Positions 51,901 to 60,481 of a stretch of 64,000 nucleotides of DNA are shown in pieces (the first letter of the stretch is position 1; each line of letters opens with the position of its first letter). This DNA comes from Streptomyces sp. FIT100 (GTDB taxonomy: Bacteria > Actinomycetota > Actinomycetes > Streptomycetales > Streptomycetaceae). Position numbers and translations under genes: made by a program. The stretch lies in NCBI RefSeq assembly GCF_024584805.1, contig NZ_CP075715.1:3854526-3918525 (forward strand). Reading direction: 5' to 3'. The notes under the pieces are model-generated. The model worked only from the letters and a program-made list of their open reading frames with translations, made no database searches and was not told the DNA's origin.

Positions 51901-52513
51901 CGAGGAAATGTCCCGACAGCCGTGACAGCAGCTTCCACTGACGGTCCATCCGGGCCTCCGTGGCCCAGCCGATCAGCACCATGAAGAGCGGAATCAGCGG
52001 CAGGGTCACAACGATGACCGCGGCCGACACCCAGTCCTCGGTGACGATGCGCGCCAGCACCGCCACCGGAACCACGACCGCGAGCCCCAGCTGCGGCGTA
52101 TAGCGCGCGAAGTAGTCATCGAGAGCGTCCACCCCGCGAGTCGCCAGTGCGACGAGCGAGCCGGTGCGCTGTCCGCTCAGCCAGCCCGGCCCAAGCACCG
52201 TCGCTCGCTCCAGCAGCCGCATCCGCAACTCACTCTTGACCGCCGCACTCGCCCGGTGCGCCGCGAGTTCGGTCAGCCACGACACGAGTCCCCGGCCCGC
52301 GGCGACCAACGCCAGCAGGACCAGTTCCGTCCACAGCCCGGACGCCTCCAGCCCGTGCTGGAACGCCCCCACCACCACCTCGGCGATGAGCATCGCCTGA
52401 CCGACGACCAGCGCCGCCCCGGCCAGGCCGAGGGCCACTACGGCCGCCATGAAGAAGCGGGTGGCCCTGGCGTACCGGAGCAGACGCGGGTCGACGGGTT
52501 TCACGTGAAACAT
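48905..52513 (-). CDS. cydCD: Fused thiol-reductant ABC exporter CydD-CydC
   Basis: 1202 residues containing two complete ABC half-transporters. The first half (CydD-like) has six membrane helices and Walker A VGPSGVGKST, signature LSAGQRQRLALARAF and LLLLDEPTAALD. The second (CydC-like) begins near 620 and has VGASGSGKTT, LSGGQRQRLALARAL and LLLDEPAEHLD. The fused form is usual in actinobacteria, where many other bacteria have two genes. It exports glutathione/cysteine-type thiols and is needed to assemble cytochrome bd. The first codons (MFHVKP) overlap a perfect parS site. It follows cydB by 37 bases. Confidence 0.95.
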   Translation of the reverse strand: MFHVKPVDPRLLRYARATRFFMAAVVALGLAGAALVVGQAMLIAEVVVGAFQHGLEASGLWTELVLLALVAAGRGLVSWLTELAAHRASAAVKSELRMRLLERATVLGPGWLSGQRTGSLVALATRGVDALDDYFARYTPQLGLAVVVPVAVLARIVTEDWVSAAVIVVTLPLIPLFMVLIGWATEARMDRQWKLLSRLSGHFLDVVAGLPTLKVFGRAKAQAESIRTITAEYRRATLKTLRIAFLSSFALELLSTLSVALVAVGIGMRLVHGELDLYTGLVVLILAPEAYLPLRQVGAQYHAAAEGLSAAEEIFDVLETPVRAGGTGSAGSVRLELSGVTVRRPGRAEPSLDSASLVVEPGEVVALVGPSGVGKSTLLDVVLGFVPPAEGRVTLGGTALDALDLERWRESIAWVPQRPYLFAGTVAENVRLARPEADDAEVVAALRDAGAYDFVTALPRGVDTVLGEDGAGLSAGQRQRLALARAFLADRPLLLLDEPTAALDGETEAGIVEAVRRLAVGRTVLLVVHRPALLALADRVVELGPGHSPVAAGALELLGASAALRPSSPAHADDGGPATASAEGGQRGAGVAARVRGMAGELRGRLMLALLLGSLALGSAVGLMAVSGWLISRASEQPPVLYLMVAVTATRAFGIGRAVFRYAERLVSHDAVLRMLADLRVGVYRRLERLAPAGLRRTRRGDLLSRLVADVDALQDYWLRWLLPAGVAVVVGTGAVGFTAWLLPEAGAVLAVGLLAAGVAVPAVSGACARRAERRLAPARGALAARVVDLLRGTAELTVSGALKGRLAAVREADQALTRIASRTASATALGAGLSALACGLTVVFAAYAGVMAVHAGRIEGVELAVVVLTPLAAFEAVTGLPLAVQYRQRVKRSAERVFEVLDAPAPVHEPSHPAPAPASPFPLQVRGLAARHAGQDRDALDGLELSLTAGRRIAVVGASGSGKTTLAQVLLRFLDARAGTYTLGGTDAAALDGDTVRRFVGLCAQDAHIFDSSIRENLRLARTDASDAELRAVLAGARLLEWADGLPAGLDTLVGEHGARLSGGQRQRLALARALLADFPVLLLDEPAEHLDLATADALTADLLAATEGRTVLLITHRLRGIESVDEILVLDDGRTVQRGPYAELAVVDGPLRRMLERERAGDLVAGPVLGPVGGLGGGSVGRRVVGRTDSAIRESTFPGK
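52498..52511. promoter_or_regulatory. parS site (ParB-binding palindrome)
   Basis: GTTTCACGTGAAAC is a perfect match to the parS consensus used by Streptomyces ParB. It overlaps codons 1-5 of cydCD and constrains the N-terminal residues Met-Phe-His-Val-Lys. Streptomyces parS sites are concentrated around oriC, so it indicates that this window is origin-proximal. Confidence 0.88.
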
Positions 52514-52550
52514 CCCTCAGTCATGGGCCCGACCGGGGGCCCTGCGGAAC

Positions 52551-53552
52551 TCAGTGCGGATCAGCGATGTGCTGTGTGCCGATCCGCTTCCGGAACACCC
52601 AGTACGTCCACCCCTGGTACAGCAGCACCACGGGCGTCGCAATCGCCGCACACCACGTCATGATCTTCAGCGTGTACGGGCTCGACGAGGCGTTGGTCAC
52701 CGTCAGGCTCCACTGCTCATTGAGCGACGACGGCATGACGTTCGGGAAGAGCGTCAGGAAGAGCATCGCCACCGCCGCCGCGATCGTGAGGCCCGACAAG
52801 GCGAACGACCAGCCCTCACGCCCCATCTGGTTCGCCCCGACCGCCCCCACGAGCGCCAGGACCGCGACGATCATCGCGACCAGGCTGACCCCGTCGCCCT
52901 TCTCCGCCTGGGTCCAGCTCAGGAAGCCGAGCGCGAGCACGGCCGTGATCACTCCCAGGGTCCGGGCCAGCTTCCGCGCCCGCTCCCGGATGTCCCCGAC
53001 CGTCTTCAGCGCGACGAACACCGCGCCATGGAAGGTGAAGAGCGACAGCGTCACCAGCCCGGCGAGGATCGCGTACGGATTGAGCAGGTCCGCGAAGGTG
53101 CCGACGTACTCCATCTCGGCGTCGATCTTCACACCGCGCACGATGTTGCCGAAGGCCACACCCCACAGCACCGCCGGCACCAGCGAGGTCCAGAAGATCG
53201 CCTGCTCCCAGTTGCGCTGCCACCGCTCCTCCGGCCGCTTCGCGCGGTACTCGAAGGCGACTCCGCGCACGATCAGGCAGACCAGGATGATCAGCAGCGG
53301 CAGATAGAAGCCGGAGAAGAGCGTGGCGTACCACTCGGGGAAGGCGGCGAACGTCGCACCGCCCGCCGTGAGCAGCCACACCTCGTTCCCGTCCCAGACG
53401 GGGCCGATGGTGTTGATGAGCACGCGCCGCTCGGGGCGGTCCCGGGCGAGCAGTCTCGTCAGAATGCCGACCCCGAAGTCAAAGCCTTCGAGGAAGAAGT
53501 AGCCGATCCAGAGGACGGCGATCAGTACGAACCAGACGTTGTGGAGTTCCAT
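52551..53552 (-). CDS. cydB: Cytochrome bd oxidase subunit II
   Basis: 333 residues with eight or nine membrane helices. The N-terminus MELHNVWFVLIAVLWIGYFF followed by LEGFDFGVGILTRLL and GPVWDGNEVWLLTAGGATFA is the CydB signature. It sits 23 bases downstream of cydA and upstream of cydCD, forming the terminal oxidase operon. It supports heme binding by CydA in the membrane. Confidence 0.96.
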   Translation of the reverse strand: MELHNVWFVLIAVLWIGYFFLEGFDFGVGILTRLLARDRPERRVLINTIGPVWDGNEVWLLTAGGATFAAFPEWYATLFSGFYLPLLIILVCLIVRGVAFEYRAKRPEERWQRNWEQAIFWTSLVPAVLWGVAFGNIVRGVKIDAEMEYVGTFADLLNPYAILAGLVTLSLFTFHGAVFVALKTVGDIRERARKLARTLGVITAVLALGFLSWTQAEKGDGVSLVAMIVAVLALVGAVGANQMGREGWSFALSGLTIAAAVAMLFLTLFPNVMPSSLNEQWSLTVTNASSSPYTLKIMTWCAAIATPVVLLYQGWTYWVFRKRIGTQHIADPH

Positions 53553-53575
53553 GCCTCAGCTCCCAGTCCTCGGTC

Positions 53576-55081
53576 TCAGTAGGAGAAGGCCATCGGCCGG
53601 TCGGCGTCGCGGTCGTCGCCGCCGATCTTGGTGGGGGGGTTGAGGTCGGACTCGGTGAGCTCGGGAGGACCGGCCTTGACGTACTTCACCAGCAGCTTGA
53701 CCTCGATCACCGCGAGCACCGCGTAGAGCGCCGTGAAGACGATCATCGAGGTGAGCACTTCGGCCTGGGAGACACCGGGCGAGACCGCGTCACGGGTGCG
53801 GAGCACTCCGTACACGACCCAGGGCTGCCGCCCCATCTCGGTGAAGATCCAGCCCCAGGAGCTGGCGATCAGCGGGAAGCCAAGCGTCCAGATCGCGACC
53901 AGCCAGTACAGCCTGCTGAGCCTGGCGCCGAGCGGCTGCTTGAAGAGCACGACATGCGGCACCTCGTCCTCACCCACCCTCAACGCGGGTGGCAGCAGGA
54001 ACTTCTTGCGGGTCATCCAGAGTCCGACCAGGCCGATGGCGAAGGACGCCATGCCGAAGCCGATCATCCAGCGGAAGCCCCAGTAGGTGACGGCGATGTT
54101 GGGCCGGTAGTCGCCGGGCCCGTACTTCTCCTGCTCGGCCTTGTTGGTGTCGTTGATCCCGGGGACGTACGACGTGAAGTCGTCGTTGGCCAGGAAGGAG
54201 AGCAGGCCGGGGATCTCTATCGCGACCGTGTTGTGGCCCTTGTCCACATCGCCGTAGGCGAAGACGGAGAACGGCGCCGGCTTCTCACCGTCCCAGAGCG
54301 CCTCGGCCGCGGCCATCTTCATCGGCTGCTGCTTGTACATGACCTTGCCGAGGAAGTCGCCGCTGACGGCGGTGAGCAGACCCGCGATGACGACGGTGAT
54401 CAGGCCCAGCCGCAGCGAGCTCTTCATCTCCGGGATGTGCTTCTTGCGCCGCAGATGGAAGGCGGAGATGCCGACCATGAACGCGCCACCGGCGAGGAAG
54501 GCGGCCGTGAGGGTGTGGAAGACCTGGGTGAGGGCGGTGTTCTGGGTCAGGACGAGCCAGAAGTCCGTGAGCTCCGCTCGTCCGTTCGCCTCGTTGAACC
54601 GGTAGCCGACCGGGTGCTGCATCCAGGAGTTGGCGGCCAGGATGAAGTACGCCGAGAGGATCGTGCCGATCGCGACCATCCAGATGCAGGCAAGATGGAT
54701 CTTCTTCGGGAGCTTGTCCCAGCCGAAGATCCACAGGCCGATGAACGTGGACTCGAAGAAGAAGGCGATCAGCGCCTCGAAGGCGAGCGGGGCTCCGAAC
54801 ACATCCCCGACGAAGCGAGAGTAGTCGGACCAGTTCATGCCGAACTGGAACTCCTGCACGATGCCCGTGACCACACCCATGGCGATGTTGATCAGGAAGA
54901 GCTTGCCCCAGAACTTGGTCGCCCTGAGGTACTTCTCCTTCCCGGTCCGCACCCAGGCCGTCTGCAGCCCGGCCGTCAGTGCGGCCAGCGAGATCGTCAG
55001 GGGGACGAACAGGAAGTGATAGACGGTCGTGATGCCGAACTGCCAGCGCGCCAGAGTCTCTGGCGCCAGAGCGAGGTCCAC
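53576..55081 (-). CDS. cydA: Cytochrome bd oxidase subunit I
   Basis: 501 residues, about nine membrane helices. The heme ligand His is in GITTVYHFLFVPLTI near residue 19. Other signatures are GVVTGIVQEFQFGMNWSDYS, LAANSWMQHPVGYRFN and the late GRQPWVVYGVLRTRDAVS. The quinol-binding loop is short, as in Gram-positive CydA. It reduces oxygen with quinol at low oxygen tension. The gene starts the operon, and a perfect Rex operator lies 83 bases upstream of its start. Confidence 0.97.
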   Translation of the reverse strand: MDLALAPETLARWQFGITTVYHFLFVPLTISLAALTAGLQTAWVRTGKEKYLRATKFWGKLFLINIAMGVVTGIVQEFQFGMNWSDYSRFVGDVFGAPLAFEALIAFFFESTFIGLWIFGWDKLPKKIHLACIWMVAIGTILSAYFILAANSWMQHPVGYRFNEANGRAELTDFWLVLTQNTALTQVFHTLTAAFLAGGAFMVGISAFHLRRKKHIPEMKSSLRLGLITVVIAGLLTAVSGDFLGKVMYKQQPMKMAAAEALWDGEKPAPFSVFAYGDVDKGHNTVAIEIPGLLSFLANDDFTSYVPGINDTNKAEQEKYGPGDYRPNIAVTYWGFRWMIGFGMASFAIGLVGLWMTRKKFLLPPALRVGEDEVPHVVLFKQPLGARLSRLYWLVAIWTLGFPLIASSWGWIFTEMGRQPWVVYGVLRTRDAVSPGVSQAEVLTSMIVFTALYAVLAVIEVKLLVKYVKAGPPELTESDLNPPTKIGGDDRDADRPMAFSY

Positions 55082-55163
55082 GTCGTCCTCTCCTTACGTC
55101 GGCGCGGTCACGACACCATTACCCCTCGCAACCCCGGCGATACCGGGATTTTCAGGGCGAGCT

Positions 55164-55179
55164 TGTGAACGCGTTCACA
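55164..55179. promoter_or_regulatory. Rex operator (ROP) upstream of cydA
   Basis: TGTGAACGCGTTCACA is a perfect 16-base palindrome matching the Streptomyces Rex consensus TGTGAACGCGTTCACA-type sites. Rex senses NADH/NAD and represses cydABCD when NADH is low. An adjacent half-site TTCACA follows at 55181-55186. The rest of the 291-base spacer towards the aminotransferase gene holds no gene. Confidence 0.92.
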
Positions 55180-55372
55180 TTCACAAGCATTATGGCGCAT
55201 ACGAAATCCGCACCCAAGAGGGGGGTCCCACTTCAGCACTCCGGGCTCCCCCGCCCTGGAGGCGAACGCCGGCAGGGCGGGGCCCCGGGGGGCCTCGCGC
55301 CCCCGGGGACGGCGTGACGGCCCCAGTGTGGGGCCCCCGGCGCGTAACGGGGCCAGCATGGGCCCAGGGCGG

Positions 55373-56452
55373 CTACAGCGCCGAGCGGAACGCCTCCGCC
55401 GTCTGCAGGAAGACGTCGTTCGCCTCGCACTCGCCGATCGTGACCCGCACACCCTCACCCGGGAACGGCCGCACCACGACCCCCGCCCGCTCGCACGCCG
55501 CCGCGAAGTCGACCGTGCGCTCGCCGAGCCTCAGCCAGACGAAGTTCGCCTGGGTCTGCGGCACGGTCCAGCCCTGCTTCACCAGTCCCTCGTGCACCCG
55601 CGTCCGCTCGGCGACCAACGAGCCGACCCGGCCGAGCAGTTCGTCCTCGGCCCGCAGCGACGCGACCGCCGCGTCCTGGGCGACCTGGCTGACGCCGAAG
55701 GGCACCGCCGTCTTGCGCAGCGCGGCGGCCACCGGCTCGTGGGCGATCGCGAAACCGACGCGCAGGCCGGCCAGACCGTACGCCTTGGAGAACGTCCTGA
55801 GCACGGCCACGTTCGGACGCCGACGGTAGATCTCGACACCGTCCGGCACGTCCGTGTCCCTGATGAACTCGCGGTACGCCTCGTCCAGCACCACCAGCAC
55901 ATCGGACGGCACCCGGTCGAGGAACCGCTCCAGCTCGGCCCGGTGCACCACCGTGCCGGTGGGGTTGTTCGGGTTGCAGACGAAGATCAGCCGTGTCCGG
56001 TCGGTGACTGCGTCCGCCATCGCGTCCAGATCGTGCACATCGCCCGAGGTCAGGGGCGTCGGCACCGAGGTGGCCCCGCTGATCTGGGTGATGATCGGGT
56101 ACGCCTCGAAGGACCGCCATGCGTAGATGACCTCGTCGCCGGGGCCCGCGGTGGCCTGGAGCAGCTGCTGGGCCACTCCCACGGAGCCGGTGCCGGTCGC
56201 CAGGTGGGACACGGGCACCCCGAAGCGGTCGGAGAGCTCGTTCATCAGCCCGGTACAGGCCATGTCCGGATACCGGTTGAAGCTGCCGGCGGCGGCCAAA
56301 GCGCTCTCCATCACGCCGGGCAGCGGCGGGTACGGATTCTCGTTGGAGGAGAGCTTGAACGCGACCGGACCCTCGGCCGCGGCGGGCTTGCCGGGCTTGT
56401 AGGTGGGAATGCCGTCCAGCTCTGCGCGCAGCTTGGGGCTCGTCTCGCTCAC
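55373..56452 (-). CDS. Histidinol-phosphate/aromatic aminotransferase, HisC family
   Basis: 359 residues; the GTG at 56452 follows AGGAGG. A fold-type I aminotransferase: FKLSSNENPYPPLPGVMES, ATGTGSVGVAQQLLQ, VCNPNNPTGTVVHR, VVLDEAYREFIRD and the PLP lysine in RTFSKAYGLAGLRVGFA. It stands alone rather than in a his operon, so it may be the second HisC-like enzyme of streptomycetes, acting on phenylalanine or other aromatic amino acids. The spacer 56453-56866 to the divergent regulator has no other gene; it contains a G-tract near 56600. Confidence 0.88.
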   Translation of the reverse strand: MSETSPKLRAELDGIPTYKPGKPAAAEGPVAFKLSSNENPYPPLPGVMESALAAAGSFNRYPDMACTGLMNELSDRFGVPVSHLATGTGSVGVAQQLLQATAGPGDEVIYAWRSFEAYPIITQISGATSVPTPLTSGDVHDLDAMADAVTDRTRLIFVCNPNNPTGTVVHRAELERFLDRVPSDVLVVLDEAYREFIRDTDVPDGVEIYRRRPNVAVLRTFSKAYGLAGLRVGFAIAHEPVAAALRKTAVPFGVSQVAQDAAVASLRAEDELLGRVGSLVAERTRVHEGLVKQGWTVPQTQANFVWLRLGERTVDFAAACERAGVVVRPFPGEGVRVTIGECEANDVFLQTAEAFRSAL

Positions 56453-56866
56453 CGCAGGTCCTCCTCGACCGTCGTCCTCGCGGACGTACACAACAGCACA
56501 GCAGTGCCGCTCACCAATACTGCTCACCTTATGAGGATTCCCGGCCGGTGCGAATGGGCGGCGGCAGATCGCCGGGGGAAGCGGCAGATCCCCGGCAGGA
56601 GGGGGGGGGAGCGCTCGCCGCCCTTGCACGCGCCGGTGGCTCACTCCGTGGCGCGCGTCCCCCGTAGTGGTGAGTTGAGACCTCTTCGAGACCTCGGGAG
56701 CTTGGCAGGTCTATGCCGGTCGACAACCATGAGAGTAGCGCCAGACAGCCCAACTCCCTTTGTTTCCAAGGCAATTGACCATCACTCGCCATGCAGAAAC
56801 GTGCCTGTCAACGGCTGCATATGCGACCGGCCCAACCGCTCGACATCCCCCTACTATCGGCTCGCC

Positions 56867-57979
56867 ATGACAGCAGCAGGGAAGCACCAGGTGAGCCGGA
56901 CGGAAACATCCCGCCGGAGCAGCCGGCAAGGTCGGGCGGGCATCCGGGACGTCGCCGCCGCAGCCGGTGTCTCCATCACGACTGTCTCCGACGCACTCAA
57001 CGGCAAGGGAAGACTCCCCGACGCCACGCGCCGCCACGTGCGCGAGGTCGCCGACCGGCTCGGCTACCGGCCGTCGGCCGCGGCCCGCACGCTCCGCACC
57101 GGCAAGTCGGGACTCATCGGCCTGACCGTGACGACGTACGGGGATGAACCTTTCACCTTCACCGAATTCGCGTACTTCGCCGAGATGGCGCGTGCGGCGA
57201 CCTCGGCCGCGCTCGCCCGCGGCTACGCGCTCGTCATCCTGCCCGCCACCTCGCGCCACGACGTCTGGTCGAACGTCGCCCTCGACGGCACCGTCGTCGT
57301 CGACCCCTCCGACCACGACCCGGTCGTCGCCGAACTGGTCCGCCAGGGCCTGCCCGTCGTCTCCGACGGCCGTCCGGCACCCACCCTCCCGGTCACCGCC
57401 TGGGTCGACAACGATCACGAAGCCGCCGTACTCGACCTCCTCGACCACCTCGCCGCCGCCGGCGCCCGCCGGATCGGCCTGCTCACGGGCACCTCCACCG
57501 ACACCTACACCCGGCTCTCGACCACCGCGTACCTCCGCTGGTGCGAGCGGGTCGGCCAGGACCCCGTCTACGAGGCGTACCCCGCGCACGACCCCTGCGC
57601 CGGAGCCGTCGCCGCCGACCGGCTGCTCGCCCGCCCCGACCGGCCGGACGCCGTCTACGGCCTCTTCGACCCCAACGGCACCGATCTGCTCGCGGCGGCC
57701 CGGCGGTACGGGCTGCGCGTCCCCGACGACCTGCTGCTCGTCTGCTGCAGCGAGTCCACGGTCTACACCAACACCGACCCACCCGTCACCACCCTCTCGC
57801 TGAAGCCGCGGCGCATCGGCACCGCCGTCGTCCAGCTGCTCATCGACGCGATCGAGGGGGCCGACGGCGGCCGGCCGGTCGAGCAGGTGATACCGACGGA
57901 GCTGATCGTGCGTGCGTCCTCGCAGCGCCGCTCCCCGCGGACGACGGTGAGCCACCCGCGATCGCCTGCCCCGGAGTAG
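56867..57979 (+). CDS. LacI family transcriptional regulator
   Basis: 370 residues from the ATG at 56867; a GTG at 56891 is an alternative. The helix-turn-helix and hinge are at about 25-75 (GIRDVAAAAGVSITTVSDAL, NGKGRLPDATRRHVREVADR, LGYRPSAAARTLRTGKSGLI). The periplasmic-binding-like domain follows (VDNDHEAAVLDLLDHLAAAG; VTTLSLKPRRIGTAVVQLL). No sugar genes are adjacent, so its target is unknown; the divergent aminotransferase gene is one candidate. Confidence 0.9.
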   Translation: MTAAGKHQVSRTETSRRSSRQGRAGIRDVAAAAGVSITTVSDALNGKGRLPDATRRHVREVADRLGYRPSAAARTLRTGKSGLIGLTVTTYGDEPFTFTEFAYFAEMARAATSAALARGYALVILPATSRHDVWSNVALDGTVVVDPSDHDPVVAELVRQGLPVVSDGRPAPTLPVTAWVDNDHEAAVLDLLDHLAAAGARRIGLLTGTSTDTYTRLSTTAYLRWCERVGQDPVYEAYPAHDPCAGAVAADRLLARPDRPDAVYGLFDPNGTDLLAAARRYGLRVPDDLLLVCCSESTVYTNTDPPVTTLSLKPRRIGTAVVQLLIDAIEGADGGRPVEQVIPTELIVRASSQRRSPRTTVSHPRSPAPE

Positions 57980-58266
57980 ACCCGGGCCCGGCACGCGCCC
58001 GGACCGAGCTCGGCACGAGCCCGCCCGGGCCCGAGGGGCAGGCCCAGGAGCGGGCCCGAAACGCGGTCCGAACTGGACAAGGGACTGGACTGGACCAGCC
58101 CAATTGGGGCGAAACAGGCCGTGGACCGGGGGTGTACCCGGATTCAGCACCCCTGGTGCGTCACACAGCACGATCCGCATTCCTATGATGGGCGCACGAC
58201 ACCGCGGGCCGCCCCGACCAGGCCGGTCCGACGGTGCAGGGCGGCGCGACGGTGGTGGAGGGGTCG

Positions 58267-59361
58267 ATGACTCAGGGGGCCGGTCCGGGACCCGTGGTGC
58301 GTACGGCGACGTTGCGTGACTTCCGCGTGCCTCCGTACGCGCAGGTCCCCGTGCAGTCGGAGGCCCCGTCCTACGAGCACGTCCTCGACCACCCGGGGAA
58401 CGCCGTCCCGGACGACGAGCTTCCGGAGGGGTACACCCCGACCGAGCGCGACCTACCGGTGGTCAACCGCCGCGAGGACACCGTGCAGGTGACCGTCGAG
58501 CCGGTGGAGACGGAGGCCCCCGCGCCGGACGGCCTCGGCCCGCTCTACGTCGTCGGCGACGTCCACGGCTACCTCGACGAGCTCGTCGCCGCGCTCGGCG
58601 AACAGGGCCTGATCGACGACGAAGGCCACTGGTCGGCGGGGAACGCCCGGCTGTGGTTCCTCGGCGACTTCACCGACCGCGGCCCCGACGGCATCGGCGT
58701 CATCGACCTCGTCATGCGGCTCTCGGCCGAGGCCGCGGCCGCGGGCGGCTACTGCAAGGCCCTGATGGGCAACCACGAACTGCTGCTCATCGGCGCCAAG
58801 CGCTTCGGCGACACGCCCGTCAACTCCGGTGCCGGCACCGCCACCTTCCAGGCCGCATGGCTGCTCAACGGTGGCCAGAAGAGCGACATGGACCGCCTCC
58901 AGGACGTCCATCTCCAGTGGATGGCCCGGCTGGACGCGGTCGTCGAGGAGGACGGGCATCTGCTGCTGCACTCCGACACGACCGCCTACCTCGAGTACGG
59001 CACGACGATCGCGGACGTCAACGACAAGGTCCACGAGATCCTCAACCGGAACGACGCCGACGAGTGCTGGGACCTCTTCCGCAAGTTCACCAAGCGCTTC
59101 GCCTTCCGTGACGAGGACGGCCCGCAGGCCGTGCGCGACCTGCTCACGGCCTACGGCGGCGGGCGCATCGTCCATGGCCACAGCCCGATTCCGTATCTCC
59201 TGGGCCAGGTCGGCACCGAGGACGCGGCGGACGGCCAGGGCGGCTCCAGCGCCGTCGTCGAGGGCCCGCACGTGTACGCGGACGGGCTCGCCATCGCGAT
59301 GGACGGCGGAGTGACCATGGCCGGAAAGCTGCTGGTGTGCCGGCTGCCACTGCATGGCTGA
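58267..59361 (+). CDS. Metallophosphoesterase
   Basis: 364 residues; the ATG at 58267 has a GGAGGGG site. A disordered N-terminal 90 residues precede the calcineurin-like core: VVGDVHGYLDELV (Asp, His), WFLGDFTDRGPDGIGV (Asp), LMGNHELLLIGAK (Asn, His), LLLHSDTTAYL and RIVHGHSPIPYL (the last two His sites). It has the metal ligands of PPP-type phosphatases. The substrate is unknown. Confidence 0.88.
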   Translation: MTQGAGPGPVVRTATLRDFRVPPYAQVPVQSEAPSYEHVLDHPGNAVPDDELPEGYTPTERDLPVVNRREDTVQVTVEPVETEAPAPDGLGPLYVVGDVHGYLDELVAALGEQGLIDDEGHWSAGNARLWFLGDFTDRGPDGIGVIDLVMRLSAEAAAAGGYCKALMGNHELLLIGAKRFGDTPVNSGAGTATFQAAWLLNGGQKSDMDRLQDVHLQWMARLDAVVEEDGHLLLHSDTTAYLEYGTTIADVNDKVHEILNRNDADECWDLFRKFTKRFAFRDEDGPQAVRDLLTAYGGGRIVHGHSPIPYLLGQVGTEDAADGQGGSSAVVEGPHVYADGLAIAMDGGVTMAGKLLVCRLPLHG

Positions 59362-59514
59362 GCCAATCCGGGGCAGGCGATTTCCGGAAACCCCCTGTCA
59401 CCCCGTGCATTAACCGCTCTACCATCGGCTTATCCGTAGCAGGCTCTCCTCCGTTTCTGCCCAACCGCCCACACACGCGGGCAATCCGGCCCTACGGAGC
59501 ATCGGGGGATGCAC

Positions 59515-60339
59515 ATGAACAGCGCTCCGCACCTGCTGACCGAGGACCGCGCCGACTACGAGCGCATCCTCGACGACGCGCTGCGCAACGCACACGACCG
59601 CCCGGATCTCGCCGCCGTCGGGAAGCGGCTCAACGCCGAGCAACTGCGCACCATGGCCCTCAACGCCACCGCGCTGATAACCAGCGCCGCGGCAGCGGAG
59701 TACGAGCACTTCGTGAAGGTCCGGGAGGAGCTGCGCTCGCCCTCCGCCTCATCCGTACGGAGCTCGGTGCTGGGCGCGGCGGCCAGTGGCACGGCCGACT
59801 CGTCCGCCGGGGCCGGTTTCGGCGCCGTGCTCACCGTCCTGGCGCCGGTCCTGGCGGGCACGGCAGCGGTGATCTTTCTGCTCGTGGGCTACACCCTGAA
59901 GGCGCTCAGCCCTGAACCCTCCTTCGCGGAGACCCTGCTGACGGCCGGCTGGTTCTTCGGGGCGCTGACGGCGGCGGGGCTCCTGGCCGCCGCGATCGGT
60001 CTGCTGATCACCGCCCTGCGCAACGGCGCGACGCAGCTGCCCGCGGAGGAACCGGGCGGTGAACTGCCCGACGAAGTGGCCCGCGCCCGGGAGGCATGGC
60101 GCCACGCGCTCCTGGAGCGCGGTGTCGTCCCGTTCCTGCGCGCCGCCCTCGCCGACCCCAGCGCCGACCCGGCCTCCCCCGGCCCGCCCCGCCGGATGAA
60201 CCGGATCCCCAAGGTCGGCTACAGCGGACCCGACTTCTCCAGCCCCAGCGAGGGGTCCTCGACCACTTCCCGCCCGACGTTCACCAGCCCGGACTTCACC
60301 AGCCCGGACTTCGGCCCTCCGGAACACCAGCCGGAATAG
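59515..60339 (+). CDS. Membrane protein of unknown function
   Basis: 274 residues from the ATG at 59515, with GGGGG 6 bases upstream; an ATG two codons earlier is possible. A helical cytosolic part (TEDRADYERILDDALRNAHD) precedes two membrane helices (GAVLTVLAPVLAGTAAVIFL and TAGWFFGALTAAGLLAAAIG). A second helical region REAWRHALLERGVVPFLRAA is followed by a Ser-Pro-Asp-Phe repeat tail (FTSPDFTSPDFGPP). The family is common in Streptomyces and uncharacterised. Confidence 0.75.
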   Translation: MNSAPHLLTEDRADYERILDDALRNAHDRPDLAAVGKRLNAEQLRTMALNATALITSAAAAEYEHFVKVREELRSPSASSVRSSVLGAAASGTADSSAGAGFGAVLTVLAPVLAGTAAVIFLLVGYTLKALSPEPSFAETLLTAGWFFGALTAAGLLAAAIGLLITALRNGATQLPAEEPGGELPDEVARAREAWRHALLERGVVPFLRAALADPSADPASPGPPRRMNRIPKVGYSGPDFSSPSEGSSTTSRPTFTSPDFTSPDFGPPEHQPE

Positions 60340-60481
60340 CCGACAGCAGCGGGGGCCACCGGGGACCGTCGGCTCTCGCCATGGTCGCCTCAGTCCCTGC
60401 CGCTGTCGGCGGCGGCGCTACCGCCGTCGAGCGGTGGAGACCCGGACGGGGCCTCCACCGCGCACACGGACCGGCGCCGGT

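Noticed and set aside
60340..60481. A terminator or small RNA between the convergent membrane-protein and thiC genes
   Set aside because: Only weak GC-rich hairpins are visible and none has a tract or symmetry that stands out from the background.
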